The notes: generated by a model from the sequence alone, not told the origin. A stretch of DNA of 13,111 bases from Actinomycetes bacterium (GCA_023404805.1 JAEYAL010000281.1:1-13111), one strand, 5' to 3'. Shown: positions 1-6,510, numbered from the stretch's first letter. Numbers and translations: made by a program.

Positions 1-69
1 GGCGGATCGGCGTCGCGCTGTACGGGCTTCGCCCCCTGGGCGAAACCGGACTGCGCGATCGCAGCCCTT

Positions 70-92
70 GGCCGGGACACCCCGCCCCGGCC
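70..92. terminator. GC-rich hairpin downstream of the antiporter gene
   Basis: A perfect 7-bp inverted repeat (GGCCGGG at 70-76, CCCGGCC at 86-92, 9-base loop) begins about 28 bases past the antiporter stop codon on the minus strand. There is no T-tract, so it resembles an actinobacterial hairpin-only terminator. A further 7-bp hairpin (TTCGCCC 28-34, GGGCGAA 38-44) lies beyond it. I cannot assign a gene to bases 1-120. Confidence 0.4.
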
Positions 93-120
93 CGTCGACG
101 GAGCCAGCCAGCCGCCCGGC

Positions 121-1905
121 TCAGGCGCCGATCGAGATCGACCCGATCACTTCTCTCCACCAGGCGCGCTCGCCGTCGGTCTTGGCGAGGCCGAGGCGGC
201 GGGTCGCGGCGCGCTGCAGGTCGGACGGCGACCCGATCGCGGTGATCCGGCCGGTGTAGGCGAAGCGGCCGTCCTCCAGCACCACGACGGCGCCGGGCTC
301 GTCGCGGCGCGTCCGGATCTGCTCGAGCACCGGCGTGCCGCTGACACTCGTCGGGTGGCCGGGGTCGCCGTCGGCTTCGCGCCACGGGCCGGTGCTGAAG
401 ATGGTCGCTTGGCGTACGCCGATCGGGCGGGCCTGCGGGCGGTGCATGGGTCCGTCGCGCCAGCGCTTCAGGAGCGCTTCGAAGTCGGCGAACGCCTCCT
501 GGCGGACCAGGATGTGCAGCTCGTCGCCGGCGTGGACGACCGTCGAGCCTCGCGGCGGGATCGCGGTGTCGTTCTGCACGACGAGGTTGAGCAGGGCGTC
601 GCGGGGGAGGTCGAGGTCGCGGACGCGCAGGTCGACGATGGCGTCGTCGGGGCGGACCGCGAACTGCACCACCTCGGCGCCGAGCCGCCGCACCGCGCTG
701 GCTTCCATCAGCGGCGCGGGGACCGCGCGCTGGTTCGTCGTCACGCCGAGCCAGCGGGCGAACGGCTCGAAGGTCGCGCCCTGCAGGACGGTGCTCACCA
801 CGACGGCGAAGAACACGATGTTGAAGAGGTCGGTGGCGCCGTCGACCCCGGCGATCACCGGGAACGTGCCGAGCACGACCGGGACGCCGCCGCGCAGGCC
901 GGCCCAGCCGAGCACGAGCCGCTCCTTGAAGCTGAAATCCATCCGGCCGAGCACCACGACGACGGCGGCAGGCCGCGCCACGACGGCCGACAGCACGGCG
1001 AGCAGCGTGCCGGCGAGCGCGACTTCGGGCAGTTCCGCGGGCTCGACGAGCAGGCCGAGCGTGAGGAACAGCCCGAGCTGGGCGACCCAGGCCAGTCCCT
1101 CGTGGAAGGTGGTGATCGTGCGCTGCGCGGGCGTCTCCTTCGCGCTGAGCACGACGCCGCAGAGGAAGACCGCGAGAAAGCCCGAGCCGTGGAGGGTGTC
1201 GGCGCCGCCGAAGGCCAGCGCGCCGATCGCCAGCGACGCGACGGGGTAGAGGCCAGCGGATGCGAGCTTGGCCCGGCCCAGCGCCTCGGCCCCGAGCCAG
1301 CCGACGAGCACGCCGACGGCGCCGCCGATGATCAGCTCCTCTGAGAACAGGATCGCGACGTCGACCAGGCCGTAGTCCGGGTTCTCCAGGAACGCGATCA
1401 TCGCCAGCACGAGCAGCACCGCGACCGGGTCGTTGAGGCCCGCCTCGCCCTCGAGGGTGTGCGCGAGGCGCCTGCGGATCGTCGACCCGCGCATGATCGC
1501 GAACACCGCAGCACCGTCGGTACCGGCGACGATCGAGCCGACCAGCAGGCCCTCCTTGAGGGTGAGGTCGAGCAGCAGCGCGGCGGCGACGCCGGTGAAC
1601 GCGGCGGTGAGGACCGTGCCGAAGACGGCGAGGACGATGCTCGGCTTGGCGACCGCGCGCAGGTCGCGGTGGTCGATGGCGAGGCCGCCCTCGTAGAGGA
1701 TCAAGGCCAGGCCGACGACGCCGACCTGCTTGGCCAGCTCGTAGTTGCTGAAGTCGATCCAGCCGGTCCCGTCGGACCCGACGATCATGCCGACCGCCAG
1801 GAACATGATCAGGCCGGGCACGCGCAGGCGGCCGGCCAGGAGCGAGGCGGCGAGCGCTGCCGCGAGCAGCGCGCCGACGATCAGGATCAGCTGGCCTTCG
1901 TGCAC
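121..1905 (-). CDS. CPA1-family cation/proton antiporter with C-terminal RCK_C (TrkA-C) domain
   Basis: Predicted inner-membrane monovalent cation (Na+ or K+)/H+ antiporter, 594 residues. The first ~390 residues are almost continuously hydrophobic, consistent with the 12-13 helices of the Na+/H+ exchanger domain. The CPA1 ion-binding signature is present as AGTDGAAVFA (Thr129-Asp130) and GEAGLNDP (Asn158-Asp159, preceded by Glu152/Glu154). Residues ~407-482 read as an RCK_C domain (GDELHILV at 460-467), as in NhaP2/CvrA-type K+/H+ antiporters, suggesting control by a small cytosolic ligand. A ~110-residue soluble tail follows, with no family I recognise. I chose the GTG at 1905-1903 because helix 1 starts immediately and GAGGGGG (1916-1922) sits 10 bases upstream. 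The frame stays open to 2775, but that upstream part is Arg-rich and not protein-like. Transcribed divergently from the decarboxylase-family gene. Family call is firm; ion specificity is not. Confidence 0.9.
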   Translation of the reverse strand: MHEGQLILIVGALLAAALAASLLAGRLRVPGLIMFLAVGMIVGSDGTGWIDFSNYELAKQVGVVGLALILYEGGLAIDHRDLRAVAKPSIVLAVFGTVLTAAFTGVAAALLLDLTLKEGLLVGSIVAGTDGAAVFAIMRGSTIRRRLAHTLEGEAGLNDPVAVLLVLAMIAFLENPDYGLVDVAILFSEELIIGGAVGVLVGWLGAEALGRAKLASAGLYPVASLAIGALAFGGADTLHGSGFLAVFLCGVVLSAKETPAQRTITTFHEGLAWVAQLGLFLTLGLLVEPAELPEVALAGTLLAVLSAVVARPAAVVVVLGRMDFSFKERLVLGWAGLRGGVPVVLGTFPVIAGVDGATDLFNIVFFAVVVSTVLQGATFEPFARWLGVTTNQRAVPAPLMEASAVRRLGAEVVQFAVRPDDAIVDLRVRDLDLPRDALLNLVVQNDTAIPPRGSTVVHAGDELHILVRQEAFADFEALLKRWRDGPMHRPQARPIGVRQATIFSTGPWREADGDPGHPTSVSGTPVLEQIRTRRDEPGAVVVLEDGRFAYTGRITAIGSPSDLQRAATRRLGLAKTDGERAWWREVIGSISIGA

Positions 1906-1915
1906 GGGCGCACCA

Positions 1916-1922
1916 CCCCCTC
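1916..1922 (-). promoter_or_regulatory. Ribosome binding site deciding the antiporter GTG start
   Basis: GAGGGGG on the minus strand, 10 bases before the GTG at 1905. It supports this start over the long open upstream extension of the frame. Confidence 0.55.
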
Positions 1923-2048
1923 GGCGTCGGAACGACGTCGGAGCGTGGGCAGCATCCCGTCTACCCTCGCACATCGCGGCGGCGGTCCGCTGCTCCCGGG
2001 CGCCAACACGCGACCGGCGTTTCCTAGCCTGGAGGACAGTCCAACCTT

Positions 2049-2054
2049 TAGTCT
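2049..2054 (+). promoter_or_regulatory. Candidate -10 hexamer TAGTCT, leaderless arrangement
   Basis: TAGTCT ends 7 bases before the ATG at 2062, so transcription would begin at or next to the start codon. No Shine-Dalgarno sequence is visible before this ATG, which fits a leaderless mRNA. No convincing -35 is seen. A similar TAGCCT occurs near 2024. Confidence 0.35.
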
Positions 2055-2061
2055 CGCCGCT

Positions 2062-2655
2062 ATGTCCCCTGACTCGCCCGCGCCGCGGATCCCACCGGGC
2101 AGCCGCAAGGAGCTCGGGCTGCTCCAATGGACGGCGCTCAAGATCGGTTCGCGGCGCCTCGGTGGACCTGTCCCGAACGTGATGCTGACGCTTGCGCGCC
2201 ACCGCGGTGTCTTCTTGCCGTGGCTCTGGTATTCGAGCCGGCTGATGCCCTACGGCAAGCTGCCGGCGGCCGACGCGGAGCTCGTGATCCTGCGGGTCGC
2301 CGCGCGCTGCGGCAGCGACTATGAGCGCGCGCACCACACGGCTCTCGGCAAGGCCGCGGGCCTCGGTGACGACGTGATCGCGTGGAGCGCCGAGCCGGCC
2401 GGAAGCGATGCTGCGCCGCCGGCGTCGGACGGGATCCCGGGCGACCGCGCGGCGCTGATCGTCGCCGCGGCGGATGAGCTCCTCGACACGCACACGCTCA
2501 GCGACGAGACGTGGGGCCGGCTCTCGGAGATCTACCGCGAGAAGCAGCTCATCGAGTTCTGCCTGCTCACCGGCCAATACGTCGGACTTGCCGCCACACT
2601 CAACGCGCTGCGCGTGCAGATCGAGCCCGACGCGGGCATGCACAACCTGCGCTGA
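2062..2655 (+). CDS. Carboxymuconolactone decarboxylase (CMD)-family protein
   Basis: A 197-residue, probably cytosolic, all-helical protein of the CMD/AhpD-like superfamily. The family core is visible at residues ~72-105: the run AELVILRVAARCGSDYERAH, with Cys83, Tyr87, Glu88 and His91-His92, then ALGKAAGL. This matches the 'R..C.S.YE...H' pattern of the CMD branch. The second Cys of the AhpD CxxC redox pair is absent (Cys83-Gly-Ser-Asp), so an AhpD-like peroxidase-reductase role is unlikely. C-terminal helices contain EFCLLTGQYVGLAATLNAL. The ATG at 2062 is chosen because recognisable sequence (SRKELGLLQWTALK) starts soon after it; earlier in-frame codons do not look coding. Transcribed divergently from the antiporter and followed after 11 bases by a 46-bp palindromic element. 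Substrate unknown; members of this family are often mis-annotated as true decarboxylases. Confidence 0.85.
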   Translation: MSPDSPAPRIPPGSRKELGLLQWTALKIGSRRLGGPVPNVMLTLARHRGVFLPWLWYSSRLMPYGKLPAADAELVILRVAARCGSDYERAHHTALGKAAGLGDDVIAWSAEPAGSDAAPPASDGIPGDRAALIVAAADELLDTHTLSDETWGRLSEIYREKQLIEFCLLTGQYVGLAATLNALRVQIEPDAGMHNLR

Positions 2656-2666
2656 GCGGCGGGGGT

Positions 2667-2712
2667 CGACCGTCCTTCCGGTCGGGCTATAGGGCGACGG
2701 GAAGGACGGTCG
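2667..2712. repeat. 46-bp palindromic element, copy C
   Basis: A perfect 13-bp inverted repeat (CGACCGTCCTTCC at 2667-2679, GGAAGGACGGTCG at 2700-2712) flanks a 20-base centre containing CTATAGGG (2687-2694). It starts 11 bases past the stop at 2655. Length and the position of the central ATAGGG match the copies at 4556-4601 and 12124-12169, but the arms differ at four base pairs, each by a paired change. Possible roles are transcription terminator, 3'-end RNA structure or protein binding site. Confidence 0.75.
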
Positions 2713-2784
2713 GCGCGCGTCTGCGGGCGGACGCCGGTGACCGCTTTCGCGGACAAGCCACCGCGTTCTGGACATTCGGCGGAA

Positions 2785-2821
2785 ACCGGTATGGAGGTCG
2801 GCGCGCCAGACCGATACCGGT
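2785..2821. repeat. Inverted repeat upstream of the secreted-protein gene
   Basis: ACCGGTAT (2785-2792) and ATACCGGT (2814-2821) form a perfect 8-bp dyad. Inside it are GGTC (2796-2799) and GACC (2809-2812) around the palindrome GGCGCGCC (2800-2807). It lies 64 bases before the GTG at 2885. TGGACA (2769-2774) resembles a -35 box just before the dyad, so it may be an operator, though the matching -10 is poor. A leader hairpin or a second terminator for the gene ending at 2655 are alternatives. Confidence 0.45.
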
Positions 2822-2871
2822 CAGGCCACCGCAGCGCTCTTGCGGCGGCGCCCCACCCTTCTTCACCCGGC

Positions 2872-2877
2872 AAAGGA
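2872..2877 (+). promoter_or_regulatory. Ribosome binding site deciding a GTG start
   Basis: AAAGGA, 7 bases before the GTG at 2885. It fixes the start immediately before a signal peptide. Confidence 0.7.
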
Positions 2878-2884
2878 CTGCTTC

Positions 2885-3655
2885 GTGAACGACCGCTTCC
2901 GCACCACACTCGCCTCCGCGGCGCTCGTCGCCTCGCTCTCGGTCGCCGGGGTCGCGAACGCGAACGGCGGCGGTTCCGGGCATCCGGGCCCCGGCAAGGG
3001 CAAGGCCAAGCCGTGCAAGAAGAAGCACGGCAAGGGCTACGAGGCGCAGGGCCTCTTCGTGAGCGGTGACCTCGAGCAGGTCGCGGGCGCGGACACGCCG
3101 CGCTGGGGCGACGACCGCTGGTCTGGAACGGTGGTCGTGGAAGTGCTCAAGGGCAACAAGCGCGGTCGGCGCGACGTGGGACTCAGCTCCTACGCCGTCT
3201 CGAACGTACGGGTGGTGGGTGCCAAGGACGGGGTCATCCCGGACGAGGGCACGCGGCTGCAGCTGATCGGCAAGCAGAACGCAGCTTGCGCGCCGGCGCC
3301 CACCACGCCGACGACGCCGACCACCCCGCCTCCCACCACAGAGCCGAGCGCCACCCTCGCTGAGTACCCGCGCGAGGACGAGGAGGAGATCGAGCCCACG
3401 GAGTCGGCAGAGCCGTCGGAGTCCGAAGACTCGGGCGACGCCGAGGACGAGGGCAAGCCGAAGGGCAAGGACCGTCCGAGCGACGACGGAGGCTACCCCG
3501 GCAAGGGCAAGGACCGCGGCGGTGACGAGTCCGGCGACGACGAGGACGCCAGCACCGACGAAGAGGAGGCCAGCGACGAGCCGACGCCCGTGACGGACGT
3601 GACGATCCGCGTCGTGCACTTCAAGGTCGGACCGGCCGCAGCCCGCAAGCGCTGA
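2885..3655 (+). CDS. Secreted protein with small beta-rich domain interrupted by an acidic low-complexity insert
   Basis: A 256-residue exported protein. Residues 1-26 are a signal peptide with probable cleavage after Ala-Asn-Ala (24-26). A Gly/Lys-rich stretch follows (GKGKAKPCKKKHGKG, ~37-51), then a folded-looking segment ~52-131 with predicted strands (GTVVVEVLKG, SNVRVVGAK, GTRLQLIGK). Residues ~136-234 are disordered: a Pro/Thr tract (~138-153) and a strongly acidic Glu/Asp/Ser region broken by Lys-Gly motifs. The last ~20 residues return to strand-like sequence (VTDVTIRVVHFKVG). My reading is one beta domain whose last strand is separated by the insert. I do not recognise the family with confidence and assign no function; cell-surface or cation-binding roles would be guesses. 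The GTG start is supported by AAAGGA at 2872. Convergent with the hydratase gene. Confidence 0.8.
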   Translation: MNDRFRTTLASAALVASLSVAGVANANGGGSGHPGPGKGKAKPCKKKHGKGYEAQGLFVSGDLEQVAGADTPRWGDDRWSGTVVVEVLKGNKRGRRDVGLSSYAVSNVRVVGAKDGVIPDEGTRLQLIGKQNAACAPAPTTPTTPTTPPPTTEPSATLAEYPREDEEEIEPTESAEPSESEDSGDAEDEGKPKGKDRPSDDGGYPGKGKDRGGDESGDDEDASTDEEEASDEPTPVTDVTIRVVHFKVGPAAARKR

Positions 3656-3662
3656 ATTTGGA

Positions 3663-3701
3663 GCGGTGGCCCGCCGGCCTTCGCAGGCCGGCGGCAACCG
3701 C
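3663..3701. terminator. Bidirectional terminator hairpin between convergent genes
   Basis: Perfect 10-bp stem CCGCCGGCCT (3671-3680) / AGGCCGGCGG (3685-3694) with a TCGC tetraloop, extended by GCGGT (3663-3667) / ACCGC (3697-3701). It is 15 bases past the plus-strand stop (3655) and 21 bases past the minus-strand stop (3716). No T-tract on either side. Confidence 0.75.
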
Positions 3702-3715
3702 TGCGGGCGCGCGGT

Positions 3716-4498
3716 CTAGCGGCCGGTGTAGGTCGCCTTGCCCGGGCCGACGGCGAGGAACGACGCCACCGCGCCCTTCAGGTCCTCGGTCTCGAACAGG
3801 TCGCCGCAGACCTGCGGCACGATCGCATCGGCGGCGGCCACGCCGCCGCTGCTCGTGGCGGCGATGATCGCGCGCGTGGCGTTGTGGGCGATGGTCGGGC
3901 CGTCGGCCAGCGACGTCGCGAGCTCGTGCGCCTTGGCCTCGAGCTCCGACGAGTCGACGAAGTGCGTGACCACGCCCCAGTCGTAGAGCTCGGAGGCGGG
4001 GTAGACGTCGCCGCTCATCACGAATGCGGCGGCGCGGCCGGCGCCGGCGCGGGCCGCGAGGCGCTGCGTACCGCCCATCGACGGCGTGAGGCCGACGACT
4101 TTCTCGACGAGCCCGAACTTGGCCTTCTCGGACGCGATCAGCAGGTCGCAGCCGAGCGCCAGCTCCAAGCCCCAGGTGAGGCACAGCGCATGCGCGCTGA
4201 ACACCGACGGGTACGGCAGCGCCTCGATGCGCTGCGTGAAGCCCAGCAGGCGGACCCACAGGTCGTGGCCCTGCTGCCCCGACAGGCCCGAGAACTGCTG
4301 CACGTCGACGCCGCCGCTCCAGACCTTGCCCTCGGCGCGGACGAGCAGCGCTCGCGCCGGGGTCGCCTCGAGCTCGGCGATCGCCGCGTCGAGCGCGTCG
4401 GTCATCGCCGCGTCGAGCAGGTTCAGCGGCGGCGCGGCGACCGTGAGGATCGCGAGGCCGCCCTCGCGCGTGATCGTGACCGGGCTCTCTTGCGTCAT
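3716..4498 (-). CDS. Enoyl-CoA hydratase/isomerase (crotonase) family protein
   Basis: A 260-residue cytosolic crotonase, full length for the family, expected to hydrate trans-2-enoyl-CoA to 3-hydroxyacyl-CoA in acyl-CoA breakdown. Both catalytic glutamates of hydratases can be placed: Glu112 in GLELALGCDLLIAS and Glu132 in FGLVEKVVGLTPSMGGTQRL. The first oxyanion-hole region reads KVWSGGVDVQQF (58-69), replacing the usual FCAG(A/G)xD with SGGVD, so substrate scope may differ from the standard enzyme. The ATG at 4498 has no Shine-Dalgarno but is preceded at 6 bases by GATGAT, suggesting a leaderless transcript. On the same strand as the upstream monooxygenase gene, 119 bases away but separated from it by a 46-bp palindrome that may end that transcript. 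Dehydratase or isomerase activity on another CoA ester cannot be excluded. Confidence 0.88.
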   Translation of the reverse strand: MTQESPVTITREGGLAILTVAAPPLNLLDAAMTDALDAAIAELEATPARALLVRAEGKVWSGGVDVQQFSGLSGQQGHDLWVRLLGFTQRIEALPYPSVFSAHALCLTWGLELALGCDLLIASEKAKFGLVEKVVGLTPSMGGTQRLAARAGAGRAAAFVMSGDVYPASELYDWGVVTHFVDSSELEAKAHELATSLADGPTIAHNATRAIIAATSSGGVAAADAIVPQVCGDLFETEDLKGAVASFLAVGPGKATYTGR

Positions 4499-4500
4499 GC

Positions 4501-4537
4501 CGCGATCATCGCGCGTGGGGGCGTGAGCGCGCGCTCA
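4501..4537 (-). promoter_or_regulatory. Hydratase promoter region with two perfect palindromes
   Basis: GATGAT on the minus strand (4505-4510) lies 6 bases before the ATG and could be a -10 of a leaderless promoter. It is embedded in the palindrome CGCGAT-C-ATCGCG (4501-4513). A 14-bp perfect palindrome, TGAGCGCGCGCTCA (4524-4537), covers the expected -35 position. This is what a repressor operator would look like, but alternating CG sequence makes short palindromes likely by chance here. Confidence 0.35.
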
Positions 4538-4555
4538 GCTCGCCGCGCCACGCAG

Positions 4556-4601
4556 TGAACGTTCTTTACCTGCCCCCATAGGGGAAGAAAAAGAACGTTC
4601 A
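4556..4601. repeat. 46-bp palindromic element, copy A
   Basis: Perfect 12-bp inverted repeat: TGAACGTTCTTT (4556-4567) and AAAGAACGTTCA (4590-4601). The inner part has CCCC-ATA-GGGG (4574-4584), so nearly the whole element can fold into one hairpin. Its right end is 16 bases past the stop codon of the minus-strand monooxygenase (4618). Arms and core are nearly identical to copy B at 12124-12169, about 7.5 kb away. Confidence 0.8.
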
Positions 4602-4617
4602 CCGCGGCTCGGGGCGC

Positions 4618-6180
4618 TCAAGCGACCGGCTCGGCCTCGGGCTCGGTCGGCTTCGTCGACGCAACGGGCATCGCCGGCGCGGCCGCCGCTTCGCGGCGCG
4701 GGAGCGTCGTGTAGCTCTCGATGTCGAAGCGCGCGGTCAGCTGCCGGAAGCGGAAGGTGAAGTCCGGCCAGAGGGTGGTGTTGTGGCCGTGCTCGTCGAG
4801 GTACCAGGAGGCGCAGCCGCCGTTGAGCCAGATCGTCGGCTGCATGCGCTTCTGCAGGCCCTCGTTGAAGCGGCGGGCGCGCTCGGGGCGCACGTCGACA
4901 CTGGCCAGGCGGCCGCGGTCCATCTGCTCGAGCGCGTCGATGACGTACTGCACCGAGGCCTCGATCATGAAGATCATCGAGCTGTGGCCCAGGCCGGTGT
5001 TCGGGCCCAGGACGAAGAAGAAGTTCGGGAAGCCGGGCACGGTCGCGCCCTTGTAGGCCTGCATGCCGCCCGACCACGCCTGCGTGAGCGTCTGGCCGCC
5101 GGTGCCGCGCACGTGGTCGGCGATCGGCAGGTCGGTCACGTGGAAGCCGGTGCCGAGGACGATCGCGTCGACCTCGCGCTCCTCGCCGCTCGTGCCGACG
5201 ACGGAGTTTTTGCCGATCGCCGAGACGCCGGTTGCGAGCACCTCGACGTTGGGCTTGTTCAGCGCCGGGAAGTAGTTCGAGCTCAGCAGGATGCGCTTGC
5301 AGCCGATCGTGAAGTTCGGCGTGAGCTTCTCGCGCAGCTCGGGGTTGTCCGGGATCTGGCGCTTGAGGTGCATCCGCGCGAGGACTTCAGGGGCCTTCAT
5401 GATCCCCGAGAACCGCGTGAAGCCGACGACGTTGAGCTCCTTGCTCCAGTAGAGCCAGGCGCGGCCGGCGCGCTGCAGCGCCGGGATGCGGCGGAAGAGC
5501 GCGCGGCGCACGGCCGAGGTCTTGAACTCGGGGCGGGGTAGGAGCCACGGCGGCGTGCGCTGGAAGAGCTTGAGCTCGCCGACGACCTTCTGCAGCTCGG
5601 GCACGAACTGGATCGCGGAAGCGCCGGTACCGATCACGGCGACGCGCTTGCCCGTGAGGTCGACGGAGTGGTCCCACTCGGCCGAGTGGAAGACCGGGCC
5701 GTCGAAGTCCTCGAGGCCGGGGAGGTCCGGGATCGACGGCGCGCTGAGCGGGCCGGTCGCGGAGACGAGGACGTCGAAGACGTAGTCGCCATTGCTCGTG
5801 GAGACGTGCCACTGCTTGGCGTCCTCGTTCCAGGTGGCGTCCTGGACGAACGTGTTCAGGTGGACCGAGCGGTGCAGGTCGTTGTCGCGCGCGACGCGCT
5901 CGGTGTACTCGCGGATCTCACCCTGGTGGGCGAAGGTCGTCGTCCAGTTCGGGTTGGGGGCGAACGAGTACGAGTAGAGGTTCGACGGGACGTCGCAGGC
6001 GCAGCCCGGGTAGTCGTTGTCGCGCCACGTGCCGCCGATCGCGTCGCCGCGCTCGAGCACGATGAAGTCGTCCTGGCCGGTCTGGCGCAGGCGCAGGGCC
6101 ATTCCCAGCCCGGCGAAGCCCGAGCCGATGATGCCCACGCGGGCCTGACGGGTGGCGGCGGCTGAGGCGGTGCTACTCAT
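4618..6180 (-). CDS. Flavin-containing (Baeyer-Villiger-type) monooxygenase
   Basis: A 520-residue FAD- and NADPH-dependent monooxygenase, cytosolic, expected to insert oxygen into a ketone to give an ester or lactone. Two Rossmann motifs are present: GSGFAG (19-24) for FAD and GTGASA (184-189) for NADPH. Between them are GGTWRDNDYPGCACD (49-63), typical of this family, and the BVMO fingerprint FDGPVFHSAEWD (159-170), which fits FxGxxxHxxxW with Asp in the last position instead of the common Pro. Later motifs (LGTGFHVTD at 342-350, LGPNTGLGHSS at 391-401) also match group I BVMOs. The C-terminal ~25 residues are a variable Ala/Pro/Glu tail. The ATG at 6180 has no strong Shine-Dalgarno; a promoter at 6264-6292 gives a leader of about 77 bases. 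Upstream of the enoyl-CoA hydratase on the same strand, which suggests linked catabolism. Substrate cannot be read from the sequence. Confidence 0.9.
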   Translation of the reverse strand: MSSTASAAATRQARVGIIGSGFAGLGMALRLRQTGQDDFIVLERGDAIGGTWRDNDYPGCACDVPSNLYSYSFAPNPNWTTTFAHQGEIREYTERVARDNDLHRSVHLNTFVQDATWNEDAKQWHVSTSNGDYVFDVLVSATGPLSAPSIPDLPGLEDFDGPVFHSAEWDHSVDLTGKRVAVIGTGASAIQFVPELQKVVGELKLFQRTPPWLLPRPEFKTSAVRRALFRRIPALQRAGRAWLYWSKELNVVGFTRFSGIMKAPEVLARMHLKRQIPDNPELREKLTPNFTIGCKRILLSSNYFPALNKPNVEVLATGVSAIGKNSVVGTSGEEREVDAIVLGTGFHVTDLPIADHVRGTGGQTLTQAWSGGMQAYKGATVPGFPNFFFVLGPNTGLGHSSMIFMIEASVQYVIDALEQMDRGRLASVDVRPERARRFNEGLQKRMQPTIWLNGGCASWYLDEHGHNTTLWPDFTFRFRQLTARFDIESYTTLPRREAAAAPAMPVASTKPTEPEAEPVA

Positions 6181-6240
6181 GGGACCTGCGCGAAACGGGA
6201 GACGGAAGAGAGGCGCCCGCTGGGAGAGACCCGGGCGCTG

Positions 6241-6258
6241 CGGTACTGCAACGTACCG
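6241..6258. promoter_or_regulatory. Candidate operator dyad at the monooxygenase transcription start
   Basis: CGGTAC (6241-6246) and GTACCG (6253-6258) form a perfect 6-6-6 dyad. Its right edge lies at the expected transcription start (~6257) of the promoter at 6264-6292. Position and symmetry suit a repressor site; a leader hairpin is the alternative. Confidence 0.4.
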
Positions 6259-6263
6259 AGCGC

Positions 6264-6292
6264 ACGATACTTACACGACTGTTACTTGTCGA
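6264..6292 (-). promoter_or_regulatory. Sigma-70-type promoter of the monooxygenase gene
   Basis: On the minus strand: -35 TCGACA (6292-6287; 5/6 match to TTGACA), a 17-base spacer, and -10 TATCGT (6269-6264; 4/6 match to TATAAT). This is the best consensus promoter in the window and predicts a leader of about 77 bases. The spacer holds an imperfect dyad (TTACA..TGTTA on the plus strand, ~6271-6284). Confidence 0.55.
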
Positions 6293-6510
6293 CCCTGCGT
6301 GACGAGCCTCCCACGGCAGCCCGGCTGGTCCGGCCAGAGGCCTCCGGGCGCCGGGTGGGGTACATCACGCAACGCGCGTCCGTACAATCCTGGCGTGCTG
6401 GAACGGCGGCCCGCTGCCGATTCAGAGGGAGACGAAGCGCGCCGCCATCCCGGCCCCGCGTGCCTCGCACCCGCTCTCGCTCCCCGACCATCCTCCCGGA
6501 GTCCCCTGCC

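Larger units (their letters stand above)
6181..6510. other. Divergent intergenic region (330 bp)
   Basis: Holds the monooxygenase promoter (6264-6292, minus), a 6-bp dyad (6241-6258), and a possible plus-strand -10 TACAAT (6383-6388) about 120 bases before the glycosidase start, with GGAG (6498-6501) near that start. Open frames crossing it lack start signals and do not look coding. Bases ~6300-6375 show nothing I can name. Confidence 0.6.

Noticed and set aside
355..1344. Long plus-strand open frame antisense to the antiporter
   Set aside because: Its composition (Arg, Asp, Glu, Gly, Ala and His dominated) is the usual shadow of a GC-rich gene on the opposite strand; no start signals or domains.
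2062..2655. AhpD-type alkylhydroperoxidase
   Set aside because: The CxxC redox pair is missing; only one cysteine (Cys83) is present in the motif.
1906..2775. In-frame N-terminal extension of the antiporter up to 2775 on the minus strand
   Set aside because: The extension is Arg-rich, has no recognisable domain, overlaps the antisense of a good gene (2062-2655), and a GTG with a ribosome binding site lies at 1905.
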